From Nocardioides nematodiphilus (GTDB lineage Bacteria; Actinomycetota; Actinomycetes; Propionibacteriales; Nocardioidaceae): a stretch of DNA of 64,000 nucleotides. The translations under genes were made by a program, and so were the position numbers. Positions 53,475-62,508 of this stretch are shown here, piece after piece; position 1 is the first letter of the stretch, and every line of letters begins with the position of its first letter. The notes beneath the pieces were generated by a model, which was not told the origin of the DNA, searched no databases, and saw nothing but the letters and a program-made list of their open reading frames with translations. The stretch lies in NCBI RefSeq assembly GCF_020216525.1, contig NZ_JAIWOY010000002.1:527223-591222 (forward strand). The letters run 5' to 3'.

Positions 53475-53954
53475 TCAGCCATCTTCGCGGCGGTTGGCGC
53501 GACGTACGTCGCGAGGCGGCTTGCCGCCCAGGTAGGAGGCCGAGGAGTCGACCAGGAAGCCACGCTTGAGCAGTTCGCGACCGACCAGCATCCGGAAGCC
53601 CATCGCGTCGCGGCGGGTGAGGGTGACCTCGGCGGGCACGACCCTTCCGCACAGCCGCACATCGATGAGGACGACGTGGCGCTCCTCGGTGTGCCCCGAC
53701 GAGGAGCGGACGTGGCGGGTGTCGTGGACGGGCAGCTCGACCCGGATCGGGTCGGCCGTCGAGCGCTGCCACGGGTGGATCTCGAAGCGCACCCAGGCCG
53801 CGCCGTGGCGCTCGAACCGCTCGAGCCCGAACGCGTGCAACGATGACGTCTGGGCGCCGGTGTCTATCTTGGCCTTGAGCCAGTCGACGCCGACACCCGG
53901 TAGACCGACCCATTCACGCCAGCCGATGGTGCGGGTGGGATCGTTTCTCGACAC
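53475..53954 (-). CDS. rimB: RimB-type retropepsin-like protease (Zn_protease family, PF05618)
   Basis: 159 residues. Aspartic protease-like active-site motif Asp31-Thr-Gly33 in KIDTGAQTSSLHA, with RELLKRGFLVDSS at the C-terminus. Members of this family (RimB) work with RimK to trim or process polyglutamate added to ribosomal protein S6. Divergent from the RimK-like gene with only 26 bp between. GTG start. Confidence 0.8.
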   Translation of the reverse strand: MSRNDPTRTIGWREWVGLPGVGVDWLKAKIDTGAQTSSLHAFGLERFERHGAAWVRFEIHPWQRSTADPIRVELPVHDTRHVRSSSGHTEERHVVLIDVRLCGRVVPAEVTLTRRDAMGFRMLVGRELLKRGFLVDSSASYLGGKPPRDVRRANRREDG

Positions 53955-53980
53955 GTCGCCTATCCAATCAGGATTCCCTC

Positions 53981-55174
53981 GTGAAGATCGCCATCTTGTC
54001 CCGTGCGCCCCGGAGCTACAGCACCCAGCGCCTCCGCCAGGCCGCCCACGACCGGGGACACAGGGTCAAGGTGCTCAACACGCTGCGGTTCGCCATCGAC
54101 CTCTCGGGCGACGAGCCGGACCTGCACTTCCGGGGCAAGCAGCTCTCGGAGTACGACGCGATCCTGCCGCGCATCGGCGCCTCGATCACCTACTACGGCA
54201 CCGCCGTGGTGCGGCAGTTCGAGCAGATGGACGTCTACACCCCCAACACCGCCAGCGGCATCACCAACTCCCGCGACAAGCTGCGGGCCAACCAGATCCT
54301 CTCGCGCCACGACATCGCGATGCCGCCGACCGCGTTCGTCCGCAACCGCGCCGACGTCGTCCCCGCGATCCAGCGCGTCGGCGGCGCGCCGGTCATCATC
54401 AAGCTGCTCGAGGGCACCCAGGGCATCGGCGTGATCCTGGCGCCGGACATCAAGGTCGCCGAGGCGATCATCGAGACGCTGCACTCCACGCGTCACAACG
54501 TCCTGATCCAGAAGTTCATCAAGGAGTCCAAGGGCCGTGACATCCGCGCGCTCGTCGTGGGCGACCGGGTGGTGGCCGCGATGCGTCGTACGGCCCAGGG
54601 CGAGGACTTCCGTTCCAACGTCCACCGCGGCGGCACGGTCGAGCGCGTCGACCTCGACCCCGAGTACGAGCGCACCGCCGTGCGCGCCGCCCAGATCATG
54701 GGCCTCAAGGTCGCCGGGGTGGACATGCTGGAGAGCGACGAGGGCCCGCTGGTGATGGAGGTCAACTCCTCCCCCGGTCTCGAGGGCATCGAGACCGCCA
54801 CCAAGCTCGACGTGGCCGGCGCGATCATCGACTACATCGACAACCAGGTCGCCTTCCCGCAGATCGACGTACGCGAGCGGCTCGCGGTCTCCACCGGGTA
54901 CGGCGTGGCGGAGCTGGTCGTGCACGGGGACGCCGACCTGGTCGGCGTCACGCTCGGCGACTCCGGCCTGCGCGAGCGCGACATCACCGTCCTCACCCTG
55001 CACCGCGGCTCGATGGTGATCCCCAACCCCAACGCCGGCAACATCCTCGAGGCCGAGGATCGGCTGCTGTGCTGGGGCCGGCTCGAGGAGATGCGGACGA
55101 TGATCCCGGACCGGCCCAAGCGCCGCCCGCGGGTCAAGAAGCTGCCGAAGAACCCTCTCCCGGAGAACGACTGA
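53981..55174 (+). CDS. rimK: RimK-type ATP-grasp ligase with C-terminal TrkA_C-like domain
   Basis: 397 residues; E. coli RimK is about 300. N-terminal preATP domain (about 1-95, ILSRAPRSYSTQRL), ATP-grasp core (about 95-290, IIKLLEGTQGIGVIL, VNSSPGLEGIE), then an added domain (about 305-370) GVAELVVHGDADLVGVTL and LHRGSMVIPNPNAGNILEA, which looks like TrkA_C/RCK_C. RimK adds glutamates to the C-terminus of S6. The extra domain would be a ligand-sensing module (nucleotide). GTG start with AGGA upstream. Its 3' end overlaps the GNAT gene by 41 nt. Confidence 0.85.
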   Translation: MKIAILSRAPRSYSTQRLRQAAHDRGHRVKVLNTLRFAIDLSGDEPDLHFRGKQLSEYDAILPRIGASITYYGTAVVRQFEQMDVYTPNTASGITNSRDKLRANQILSRHDIAMPPTAFVRNRADVVPAIQRVGGAPVIIKLLEGTQGIGVILAPDIKVAEAIIETLHSTRHNVLIQKFIKESKGRDIRALVVGDRVVAAMRRTAQGEDFRSNVHRGGTVERVDLDPEYERTAVRAAQIMGLKVAGVDMLESDEGPLVMEVNSSPGLEGIETATKLDVAGAIIDYIDNQVAFPQIDVRERLAVSTGYGVAELVVHGDADLVGVTLGDSGLRERDITVLTLHRGSMVIPNPNAGNILEAEDRLLCWGRLEEMRTMIPDRPKRRPRVKKLPKNPLPEND

Positions 55175-55670
55175 GATCCAGGCTCAGGATGGTCAGGTCG
55201 AGCCAGCGGTCGAACTTGGTGCCGACCTCGCGGATCGTGCCGACCTTCTCGAAGCCGAGCCGCTCGTGCAGCACGATCGAGCCGGTGTTCCCGGCCTCGA
55301 TGTCCGCGATCATCACCCGCTTGCCGGCATCGCGCGCGAGCACGATGAGCTGCTCCAGCAGCGCGCGCCCGATGCCGCGCCCCTGCGCCTGCGGCGACAG
55401 GTAGATGGAGTCGTCGACCGTGTAGCGGTAGCCCTCCTTGACGCGCCAGGTGCCGAAGCCGGCGTACCCGACGACGACGCCGTCGATCTCGGCGACCAGC
55501 ATCGCGTCGCGCTCGAGGTGCTCCTGCAGCCACTCCTGCGCTGCCTCGGGCGTCAGCTCGACGCCCGTCCACAGCGCCGTCGTGTCGCGGATCGCGGCGT
55601 TGCGGATAGCGCGTACGGCCTCCACGTCCTCGGCGACGGCAAGGCGGATCGTGTAGGGCACGGCACTCAT
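55134..55670 (-). CDS. GNAT N-acetyltransferase (phosphinothricin-acetyltransferase-like)
   Basis: 178 residues. GNAT fold with acetyl-CoA loop QAQGRGIGRALLEQLIV (about 95-111), the substrate core DSIYLSPQ and NTGSIVLHERLGFEKVGTIREVG in the C-terminal half. The substrate may be an amino acid or phosphinothricin-like compound. Overlaps the 3' end of the RimK gene by 41 nt (convergent). Confidence 0.88.
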   Translation of the reverse strand: MSAVPYTIRLAVAEDVEAVRAIRNAAIRDTTALWTGVELTPEAAQEWLQEHLERDAMLVAEIDGVVVGYAGFGTWRVKEGYRYTVDDSIYLSPQAQGRGIGRALLEQLIVLARDAGKRVMIADIEAGNTGSIVLHERLGFEKVGTIREVGTKFDRWLDLTILSLDLSRSPGEGSSAAS

Positions 55671-55693
55671 GCCCGGATCGTAGAGAACGGTGC

Positions 55694-56782
55694 TCAGGTC
55701 CGCCCGACCAGGTCGTCGACGACCGCGCCGAACCCGCCCTCGCGGCGCGCTTCGCGCTGCTGGCGTGCGCCGGTGCCGCGCTCGCGGATCCGCGCCAGCC
55801 CCTCGCGCACCAGCATCTCGTCACCGGACTCCTTGAGGGCGGAGGCGACGTCATCGAGCAGGTCGTCGACCAGGTCCCAGGCGCCCACCAGGTCACCGGT
55901 GAGCGGCTCGACGAGCCGGTCCTCCATCCCCCATCGCGCGGCGCGCCAGGTCGCGGCGCGGAGCAGGTCGCTGCGGATCGGCGGCGCCTCGACACCGGCG
56001 GCGGCGTCCTCGGCCGCGGTGGAGACCATCGCCCGGATCAGCGCGGCGATGGTGCCGGCGTCCTCGGCGTCGGCGCACACGTCGCAGGCCCGGACCTCCA
56101 CGGTCGGGTAGCGGGCGGAGAGCCGGGCGTCGAAGCAGATCATCGCCTCGTCGAGTGCGGCGCCGCTGGCCACGAGGCCGGCGCGCACCCGCTCGTACTC
56201 CTCGACGCTGCCGAAGACATCGGGCACCCCAGCGGTCGGCCACTGTCCCCACAGCACGGTGCGGTAGCTGGCGTATCCGGTGTCCTCGCCGGCGAGGAAG
56301 GGCGAGTTCGCGCTGAGCGCGCGCAGCAGCGGCAGCCGGCCGCGGATCCGGTCGAGCACCGCGACGCCCTCCTCGGGCGAGGCGATCGAGACGTGCACGT
56401 GCATGCCGCAGGCGAGCTGGGCCATCGCGACCCGTCCGAAGGCCCTGGTCATCCGCTCGTAGCGCTCGTCGGCGGTGGTCGTCACGTCCTCGTCGAGCGG
56501 GCTGGTCGCCGAGGGCACCAGCCGTACGCCGCGACTGCGCGCCGCCTCCGCGAGTGCCGCGCGCCGTCCGCGCAGGTCAGCGAGTAGGTCCTCGATGCTC
56601 GCATGCGGAGCTGTGCCGAGCTCGGCCTGCTGCTGCATGAACTCCTGGTCGAAGTTCCCCTCCGAGTCGTGCGCCGCGCTCCGCTCCGCCTGCGCCACGA
56701 CCCGCTCCCCCTCGGCCGCCAGGAACGGCGACCGGTTCTGGACGAGCAGGAACTCCTCCTCGACCCCCACGGTGCGTGTCAT
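55694..56782 (-). CDS. ybdK: Carboxylate-amine ligase (YbdK/glutamate-cysteine ligase type 2)
   Basis: 362 residues. GVEEEFLLV start, the HVHVSI core (about 127-132), DARLSARYPTVEVRACDVC. Weak glutamate-cysteine ligase activity has been reported for E. coli YbdK. Overlaps the stop of the M20 gene by 4 nt, so they are cotranscribed. Confidence 0.9.
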   Translation of the reverse strand: MTRTVGVEEEFLLVQNRSPFLAAEGERVVAQAERSAAHDSEGNFDQEFMQQQAELGTAPHASIEDLLADLRGRRAALAEAARSRGVRLVPSATSPLDEDVTTTADERYERMTRAFGRVAMAQLACGMHVHVSIASPEEGVAVLDRIRGRLPLLRALSANSPFLAGEDTGYASYRTVLWGQWPTAGVPDVFGSVEEYERVRAGLVASGAALDEAMICFDARLSARYPTVEVRACDVCADAEDAGTIAALIRAMVSTAAEDAAAGVEAPPIRSDLLRAATWRAARWGMEDRLVEPLTGDLVGAWDLVDDLLDDVASALKESGDEMLVREGLARIRERGTGARQQREARREGGFGAVVDDLVGRT

Positions 56783-57996
56783 GGGCCGTCAGTGCCCACT
56801 CGGCCCACGATCGAAGCGTCGGTGCCGGCGATGTATCCGGACAGGAGGGCGAGCGCCACGTCCCGTACGGCCTCGTCCGGCGGGCGGAAGGTCGGGTGGT
56901 GGAGACCGGCGGGCGGCAGGCCCGGGTGCGGGTCGACGCCGACGAACATCATCAGGATCCGCGCGACGTCGCCGTAGTGCGAGAAGTCGTCGGCGCCGCA
57001 GGAGCGCAGCGGCGCGGAGACCTCGAAGCCGGCCTCGGTGAGCCACGGGTGGGTGGCCGCGGTCAGCAGCGGGTCGTTGACCAGGGCCGGTTCGCCGTCC
57101 TGGATCTCGATGTCGGCGTGGCAGCCGAACGCCTCGGCCACGTGGGTCGCGATCGTCCGGATCTCCTGGTGGACCGCGAGCCGCTCGCCGGTCTCCAGGA
57201 GCCGCAGCGTGCCACGGGCGTGGGCCTCGTCGGGGATGACGTTGGCCGCCGAGCCGGCATGCACCGAGCCGATCGTCAGCACCGCCGGGTGGAGCGGGTC
57301 GATCCGGCGGCTGACGACCTGCTGCAACGCGACGATCACCTGCGCCATGGCGACCACGGGATCACGGGTCAGGTGGGGGTAGCCGCCGTGCCCGCCGCGG
57401 CCGGTGATGCGGATGTCGAGCTCGTCGGTGCTGGCGTTGACCGCGCCCTCCGTCGCGGCGATGACGCCGCGGGCCAGCAACGGCTGCACATGGGCACCGA
57501 TCACCGCCCGTACGTCGTGCTCCTGCAGCGCCTTGGCCGCCACGATCTCCTTGGCGCCCGACGGCGGGCGCTCCTCCCGAGGCTGCAGGATGACCAGCAG
57601 TGGCACCGGCAGCTCGACACGCTGGGCCGCCCGCGCCAGTGCCGCGACGGCCGCGAGGTGGACGTCGTGACCGCAGGCGTGCATGGCGCCGTTGGTGGCG
57701 GCGTCGTGGGAGCCGGTGTGCTCGGTGAGCGGCAGAGCGTCGAGCTCGGCGCGGATCGCGACACTGGGTCCGCTCGCCGCCCCGATCCGGATCAGCCGGC
57801 CGACGTCGGCGATCACCTCGGTGCTCGTCACCGCACCCCCGGCAGCGATCGCCTCGCTCACCCGCGCCGCGGTCCGCTCCTCCTCGCCGGAGAGCTCCGG
57901 AGCTGCGTGGACGCGCCGACGCAGCTCCATCGCCGCGGGTAGCTCCAGGTCGAGCGCGGTCCGCAGCGCGGCCATCGTCGTCGCACGTCGGTCCAT
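56779..57996 (-). CDS. M20-family amidohydrolase
   Basis: 405 residues. Metal site HACGHDVHLAA (about 110-120) and a late HHPTFRPPDEAV, with dimerisation domain in between (ITGRGGHGGYPHLTRDPV). Family members remove acyl groups from amino acids (hippuricase or IAA-amino-acid hydrolase type). Cotranscribed with ybdK. GGGAAG lies just upstream of the ATG. Confidence 0.9.
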   Translation of the reverse strand: MDRRATTMAALRTALDLELPAAMELRRRVHAAPELSGEEERTAARVSEAIAAGGAVTSTEVIADVGRLIRIGAASGPSVAIRAELDALPLTEHTGSHDAATNGAMHACGHDVHLAAVAALARAAQRVELPVPLLVILQPREERPPSGAKEIVAAKALQEHDVRAVIGAHVQPLLARGVIAATEGAVNASTDELDIRITGRGGHGGYPHLTRDPVVAMAQVIVALQQVVSRRIDPLHPAVLTIGSVHAGSAANVIPDEAHARGTLRLLETGERLAVHQEIRTIATHVAEAFGCHADIEIQDGEPALVNDPLLTAATHPWLTEAGFEVSAPLRSCGADDFSHYGDVARILMMFVGVDPHPGLPPAGLHHPTFRPPDEAVRDVALALLSGYIAGTDASIVGRVGTDGP

Positions 57997-58139
57997 GCTT
58001 CCCGACGATACGAGAGTCGCGAAACGGCTTCGTCGGGGGCGTGATGTCGGGCACGGGTCGCAGGCCCCTGACGGCGGGCCCGTGAAGCCGTGAGGAAAGT
58101 GTTCGACGGTCCACACATGCGCTGCGCCACCCTGAGGAC

Positions 58140-58988
58140 GTGGCAACCGAACGCGTCTGGATCCCGAGCTCCACCGGCCCGCTGCTGGCCGGCCTCATCG
58201 ACCACCCCGAGGGCCCGCTGCGCGGGTGGGGCGTCTTCGTCCACGGCTTCACCCTCGGCAAGGACCATCTCTCGGTGGCGCGGACCTGCCGTCAGCTCGC
58301 CGCGAAGGGCGTCGGCATGCTGCGCTTCGACGCGCTCGGCATCGGCGAATCGGAGGGCCGATGGGGCGACGGCGGCTTCTCGACGAAGGTCGCCGACGCC
58401 GCCCGTGCTGTCGAGCACCTGACCGATCGTGGGATGTCGCCCGGCTTGCTGGTGGGCCACTCGTGGGGCGGTGCCGCGGCAATCGCTGCCGCGACCCGGC
58501 TCCAGCAGATCACGTGTGTCGCGACCATCAACGCCCCGGCCGACCCGACCCACGTGCAGCACCACTTCGCGCCGGTCCTGGAGGAGGTGATGACGACCGG
58601 GAGCGCGCCCTGGACCGTCGCCGGGCGCACCCTGACGCTGACGCGCGAGATGGTCGAGGACGTGCGCCGTGCCAGCATCCGCGCCGAGGTGGCCACTCTG
58701 GGCCGCCCCCTCCTCGTGTTGCACTCCCCGAGCGACGCGACGGTCGACATCAACCATGCCGCCGAGCTCTTCATGACCGCGCGCCATCCGCGCAGCTTCG
58801 TCTCGCTCGAGGAGGCCGATCATCTGCTCACCAGGGCCGGTCGGGCACAGCGCGCGGCCAAGGTGATCAGCGCCTGGGCCGGACCGTACCTGCGTGCGTC
58901 CCTCGCCCAGCCGCCCGTCGGCCAGCACCCCGCGGCGCGGGAGGAAGCGGGCCTGCTGACGCGGGCGGGCGACCCCGCGACCGTCTGA
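58140..58988 (+). CDS. Alpha/beta hydrolase
   Basis: 282 residues. HGFTLGKDH oxyanion region, nucleophile in LLVGHSWGGAAAI (Ser about 108), Asp in HSPSDATVDI, and His in LEEADHLLTR. Resembles the hydrolase half of the bifunctional alpha/beta hydrolase-OsmC proteins, but no OsmC domain follows. GTG start. Confidence 0.87.
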   Translation: MATERVWIPSSTGPLLAGLIDHPEGPLRGWGVFVHGFTLGKDHLSVARTCRQLAAKGVGMLRFDALGIGESEGRWGDGGFSTKVADAARAVEHLTDRGMSPGLLVGHSWGGAAAIAAATRLQQITCVATINAPADPTHVQHHFAPVLEEVMTTGSAPWTVAGRTLTLTREMVEDVRRASIRAEVATLGRPLLVLHSPSDATVDINHAAELFMTARHPRSFVSLEEADHLLTRAGRAQRAAKVISAWAGPYLRASLAQPPVGQHPAAREEAGLLTRAGDPATV

Positions 58989-58998
58989 CCTGACGAGG

Positions 58999-59343
58999 TC
59001 ACACCGCCGGGTCGGAACCCTTCGCCCGCTGCTCGCGCTGCTCCTGCAGGCGCTGCTCGGCGGCCTCGAGGTAGGCCAGGCACGGCGCCTCGGCGTCCGG
59101 GTGCTTCTCGCGCAGGTGGAAGATCCAACGATCCATCGCCGCCATGTAGCCGTTGTCCTGGCCCGGCCGGTAGACCGACCAGGCGCGATCGGGTCGACCC
59201 GCCTTGTTGCCCGGGACGCTGCACTCGGCGCAGGTGATCTTGTAGACGAACTGGTCGTCGGCGCCGAGCTCGATCTTCACCGAGCCGAGCGGCCCAGCCT
59301 CGGCCGAGGCCTTGCGCTCACGCGCGGACCGGCTCGCCACCAT
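58999..59343 (-). CDS. Hypothetical protein with a CxxC motif
   Basis: 114 residues from the ATG with GAGGAG seven bases upstream. CAEC (CxxC, about 40), then a helical tail (YLEAAEQRLQEQREQRAKG). May bind zinc, but a second Cys/His pair is not clear. Convergent with the hydrolase gene (10 bp apart) and divergent from the GGDEF gene. Not recognised. Confidence 0.75.
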   Translation of the reverse strand: MVASRSARERKASAEAGPLGSVKIELGADDQFVYKITCAECSVPGNKAGRPDRAWSVYRPGQDNGYMAAMDRWIFHLREKHPDAEAPCLAYLEAAEQRLQEQREQRAKGSDPAV

Positions 59344-59450
59344 GGTGCACTCCTCTGTCGTCGACCTTGTGCGCACGGCAGCCTACGCGGTCGCCGAGGA
59401 GTCCCGGTCAGACGCTGGTTTTACTTGCCGATCACTCGTACGTGGAGGAG

Positions 59451-60482
59451 ATGCGGCGCTGGTGGCGCGAGCCACCGGTGGGCGCGAGCCGCGAGGCGAC
59501 GGTCGCGATCACCGGCCTCATCTACCTGGTCGCCGCGATCATGTACGCCGGTGCACTCATCGCGTACCACGGTCTCGGCGAGCCGTGGTGGCTCCAGGTC
59601 GCCTGGGTCGGGACGCCGCTGGTCGTCGGGGTCCGCCTGCTGACGCTGCGTCAGCGCCTCCCCCGGACCATGGAGAGCCTCAGCCCGATCGTCGCGCTGA
59701 TCGTCGGCCTCTACTTCGTGGTCGCCGCCGATCGCGGTGCGAGCAGCATGCCGCTGGCGCTGCCGATCATGACGACGCTGATCAACTCGCCCTTCAAGTT
59801 CGCGCTGCGCCAGGTCGCGTTCAACGCCGCCGTCATCCTGACCGCCACCGCCGCGGTGCTGCACCATCTGGGCGTCCCCGCCGGCGACCTGATCCTCCTC
59901 GTCGGCAGCTGGGTCCCGATGGGCCTGCTGATGGCGTGGGCCGCCCGCCTCAGTGACAACGCGGAGAAGGACGCGCTGACCGGGCTGGCCAACCGGCGCG
60001 GCTTCGAGCGGCGCTTCGAGGCGGCCGCGACCGGCTACACCGACCGGCTGACCGTCGCGCTGCTCGACCTCGACGGCTTCAAGCAGGTCAACGACGTGCT
60101 CGGCCACGACGCGGGCGATCAGCTGCTCGTCGCGTGCGCCGAGGCGTGGGGGCCGCTGATGCCGCGCGGCGCCGTCCTCGCCCGCCGTGGCGGCGACGAG
60201 TTCACCGTGATGACGCAGAGCCTCAATGCCACCGACGTCGACCGGCTGCTCGACGCGATGCGGCTCGCCTGCCCCGACCAGGTGACGCTCTCGGCCGGCG
60301 TCGCCTCGCTCATCCCCGGTGAGACCACCGGGGAGCTGCTGCACCGCGCCGACCTGGCGATGTACGAGGCGAAGCGGCAGGGTCGCGACCGCGTCGTGCG
60401 CTCACGCCCCCTGCCCGCCGCCCGGCGTGCGGGCGACGACCGCCTCCGTCAGAGCGTCGCGGCGTCGATCACGAACCGGTAG
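59451..60482 (+). CDS. Membrane GGDEF diguanylate cyclase
   Basis: 343 residues. About five hydrophobic segments (about 18-40, 48-65, 80-100, 115-135, 140-160), then GGDEF (about 175-325) with [21 protein letters not shown] and intact [10 protein letters not shown], and an ending [12 protein letters not shown]. An active c-di-GMP synthase tied to membrane. Start uncertain: ATG 59451 has GGAGG too close; GTG 59442 and TTG 59367 are in frame. Overlaps the 3' end of the alcohol dehydrogenase by 34 nt. Confidence 0.88.
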   Translation: MRRWWREPPVGASREATVAITGLIYLVAAIMYAGALIAYHGLGEPWWLQVAWVGTPLVVGVRLLTLRQRLPRTMESLSPIVALIVGLYFVVAADRGASSMPLALPIMTTLINSPFKFALRQVAFNAAVILTATAAVLHHLGVPAGDLILLVGSWVPMGLLMAWAARLSDNAEKDALTGLANRRGFERRFEAAATGYTDRLTVALLDLDGFKQVNDVLGHDAGDQLLVACAEAWGPLMPRGAVLARRGGDEFTVMTQSLNATDVDRLLDAMRLACPDQVTLSAGVASLIPGETTGELLHRADLAMYEAKRQGRDRVVRSRPLPAARRAGDDRLRQSVAASITNR

Positions 60483-61492
60483 CGCACGTCGGAGGCGACC
60501 ACCCGGTCGTAGGCCTCGTTGACCTGATCGGCGGAGATCACCTCGATCTCGGGGAGCACGCCGTGCTCGGCGCAGAAGTCGAGCATCTCCTGCGTCTCGG
60601 CGATACCTCCGATGGCCGAGCCGCTCATCGTGCGCCGGTTGGCGAGCAGCGAGAACAGGCTCAGCTTCAGCGGCTCGGGCGGCAGGCCCACGTCGACGTA
60701 CGCGCCGTCGAACGCCAGCAGCCGCAGGTACGCGTCGAGGTCGGTGTGCGCGCTGACGGTGTTGAGGATCATGTCGAAGCGGTTGCGCAGCTCCTTGAAG
60801 GTGGCCGGGTCGCTGCTGGCGAAGTAGTCCTTCGCCCCGAATGCGAGACCGTCCTCCTGCTTGCGCAGCGACTGGGAGATCACCGTGACCTCGGCGCCCA
60901 TGGCGGCGCCGATCTTGACGCCGAGGTGGCCGAGGCCGCCCAGGCCGACGACCGCGACCTTCTTGCCCGGTCCGGCGCCGAAGCGGCGCAGCGGCGAGTA
61001 GGTGGTGATGCCGGCGCACAACAGCGGCGCCGCGGCGTCGAGCGGCAGCGCGTCCGGGATCGTGAGGACGAAGTCCTCCACGACCACGATCTGCTCGGAG
61101 TAGCCGCCCTGCGTGACGCTGCCATCGCGGTCGATCGCGTTGTACGTGCCGACGTTGCCCTTCGCGCAGTACTGCTCCAGGCCGCGCTCGCACCGGTCGC
61201 ACTCGCCGCAGGAGTCGACCATGCAGCCGACGCCGACCCGGTCGCCGACCCGGTGCTTGGTCACCTCGGCGCCGACCGCGCTGACGGTGCCGGCGATCTC
61301 GTGGCCGACCACGAGCGGATACTTCGCCGGGCCCCACTCGCTGCGGATGGTGTGGATGTCGGAGTGGCAGATGCCGGCGTACGCGATGTCGATCCGGACG
61401 TCGCGCGGGCCGAGCTCGCGCCGCTCGATGGTCGTCGGGGCGAGCGGCGAGGTGGCCGAGGTCGCGCCCCAGGCCTTCACGGTGGTGGTCAC
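60449..61492 (-). CDS. NAD(P)-dependent alcohol dehydrogenase (zinc type)
   Basis: 347 residues. Catalytic zinc residues in [12 protein letters not shown] and [12 protein letters not shown], structural zinc cysteines [15 protein letters not shown], and nucleotide motif [20 protein letters not shown]. Of the cinnamyl-alcohol/YahK branch, acting on aldehydes. GGTGGT starts the gene; ATG 61492. Convergent with the GGDEF gene. Confidence 0.92.
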   Translation of the reverse strand: MTTTVKAWGATSATSPLAPTTIERRELGPRDVRIDIAYAGICHSDIHTIRSEWGPAKYPLVVGHEIAGTVSAVGAEVTKHRVGDRVGVGCMVDSCGECDRCERGLEQYCAKGNVGTYNAIDRDGSVTQGGYSEQIVVVEDFVLTIPDALPLDAAAPLLCAGITTYSPLRRFGAGPGKKVAVVGLGGLGHLGVKIGAAMGAEVTVISQSLRKQEDGLAFGAKDYFASSDPATFKELRNRFDMILNTVSAHTDLDAYLRLLAFDGAYVDVGLPPEPLKLSLFSLLANRRTMSGSAIGGIAETQEMLDFCAEHGVLPEIEVISADQVNEAYDRVVASDVRYRFVIDAATL

Positions 61493-61555
61493 CCGATCAA
61501 CGTAGCAAGCGCCCTGGTCCCGGGGCGGAGCGCCCGAGCCGCCCGGCTCCGGGAG

Positions 61556-61924
61556 CTACCGTCGTCCGCGGCGCGGGGGCGATGCGCACGCGATGCACAG
61601 CCGGGCGGCCGGTCGCGCCTCGAGCCGGGCCTCTGCGATCGGCTCGCCGCACTGCTCGCAGACGCCGTACGAGCCGGCGTCCAGCCGCGCCAGTGCAGCG
61701 TCGATCTCCGCGAGCCCGCGCCGGGTCTGCGCGATCACCGCACCGACCTGCGAGCGCTCGAAGGCGATCGTGGCCCCTTCCGGATCGTGCTCGTCATCGG
61801 CATTCGTGTCGCGGGAGGCGGCCACCACGGCATCGAAGTCGCCGGTCAGGCCCGCGAGCCGGCGCAGCGTCTGCTCCCGCTCGCCCTCCAGCCGCTCGCG
61901 GACGGCGTCCGTGTGCGAGTCCAT
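61556..61924 (-). CDS. DksA/TraR-type C4 zinc-finger protein
   Basis: 122 residues. Coiled-coil N-terminal (MDSHTDAVRERLEGEREQ) and a C4 zinc finger YGVCEQCGEPIAEARLEAR then CIAC, the DksA/TraR signature. It may bind RNA polymerase secondary channel. Start at ATG 61924, GGGAG upstream. The frame is open to 61978, but this would overlap the tRNA terminator hairpin. Downstream of tRNA-fMet. Confidence 0.85.
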   Translation of the reverse strand: MDSHTDAVRERLEGEREQTLRRLAGLTGDFDAVVAASRDTNADDEHDPEGATIAFERSQVGAVIAQTRRGLAEIDAALARLDAGSYGVCEQCGEPIAEARLEARPAARLCIACASPPRRGRR

Positions 61925-61943
61925 GGCACCACTCCCGGAGACA

Positions 61944-61976
61944 GATCGAGGCCCTGACGTGGTCAGGGCCTCGATC
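61944..61976 (-). terminator. Terminator of tRNA-fMet copy 1
   Basis: GATCGAGGCCCTGAC (61944-61958) pairs perfectly with 61962-61976 around a GTG loop, 15 bp of stem. It sits just downstream of the tRNA in its transcription direction and upstream of the DksA-like gene. Confidence 0.85.
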
Positions 61977-61982
61977 ATCTGT

Positions 61983-62056
61983 GTAGCGGGGACAGGATTT
62001 GAACCTGTGACCTCTGGGTTATGAGCCCAGCGAGCTACCGAGCTGCTCCACCCCGC
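61983..62056 (-). tRNA. tRNA-fMet (initiator), copy 1
   Basis: 74-nt cloverleaf with anticodon CAT. The acceptor stem CGCGGGG pairs with CCCCGCT, leaving the C1:U72 mismatch of bacterial initiators, and the anticodon stem has three G:C pairs (GGG/CCC). D-arm contains GAGCAGCTCGGTAGCTC. CCA not encoded. Identical to copy 2 at 63712-63785. Confidence 0.94.
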
Positions 62057-62064
62057 GTCGGTAG

Positions 62065-62508
62065 ATGGAACACTACCCGCTCACCCCCAACAGACACGAT
62101 TCGTGCCGACGAGAGGCCCCCGCGACGCCTGAGATCCCCTGGTCCTCCGGACGCTGGAGCAACCCGCCGGCGGCGGTCGACGAGGTCGATGGCGCCCTGC
62201 GGGTCACCGCCGTCGAGGGCAGCGACGCCTGGCGGCTCACGTCGTACGGCTTCGTGCACGACACGGAGCATGCCCTGCTCGCGCCGTTCGCGCAGGGCTC
62301 GGCGGTCGAGGTGGAGTTCACCGCGGCGTTCGCCGCGCAGTTCGACCAGGCGGGCCTCTTCATCCGGGTCTCTGCCGAGCGCTGGGTCAAGGCCGGCGTG
62401 GAGTACGCCGACGGCAGCCCACAGGTGGGTGCCGTGGTCACCGACGGCCACTCGGACTGGTCGCTGGCTCCGGTCCCCGACTGGCTCGGTAGGGCCGTGC
62501 CGGTCTCA
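62065..62508 (+). pseudogene. Truncated DUF1349-domain protein gene
   Basis: From about 62131 the frame encodes EIPWSSGRWSNPPAAVDEVD, GSDAWRLTSYGFVHDTEHAL, FDQAGLFIRVSAERWVKAGV and TDGHSDWSLAPVPDWLGRAV, the N-terminal part of a DUF1349 (concanavalin-like) protein. The homology ends at the acyl-CoA dehydrogenase stop codon, where the frame continues on that gene's antisense strand. The start is also weak: the ATG at 62065 is 66 bp from the homologous part. So the gene has been cut, likely by the rearrangement that placed the dehydrogenase there. Confidence 0.7.
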
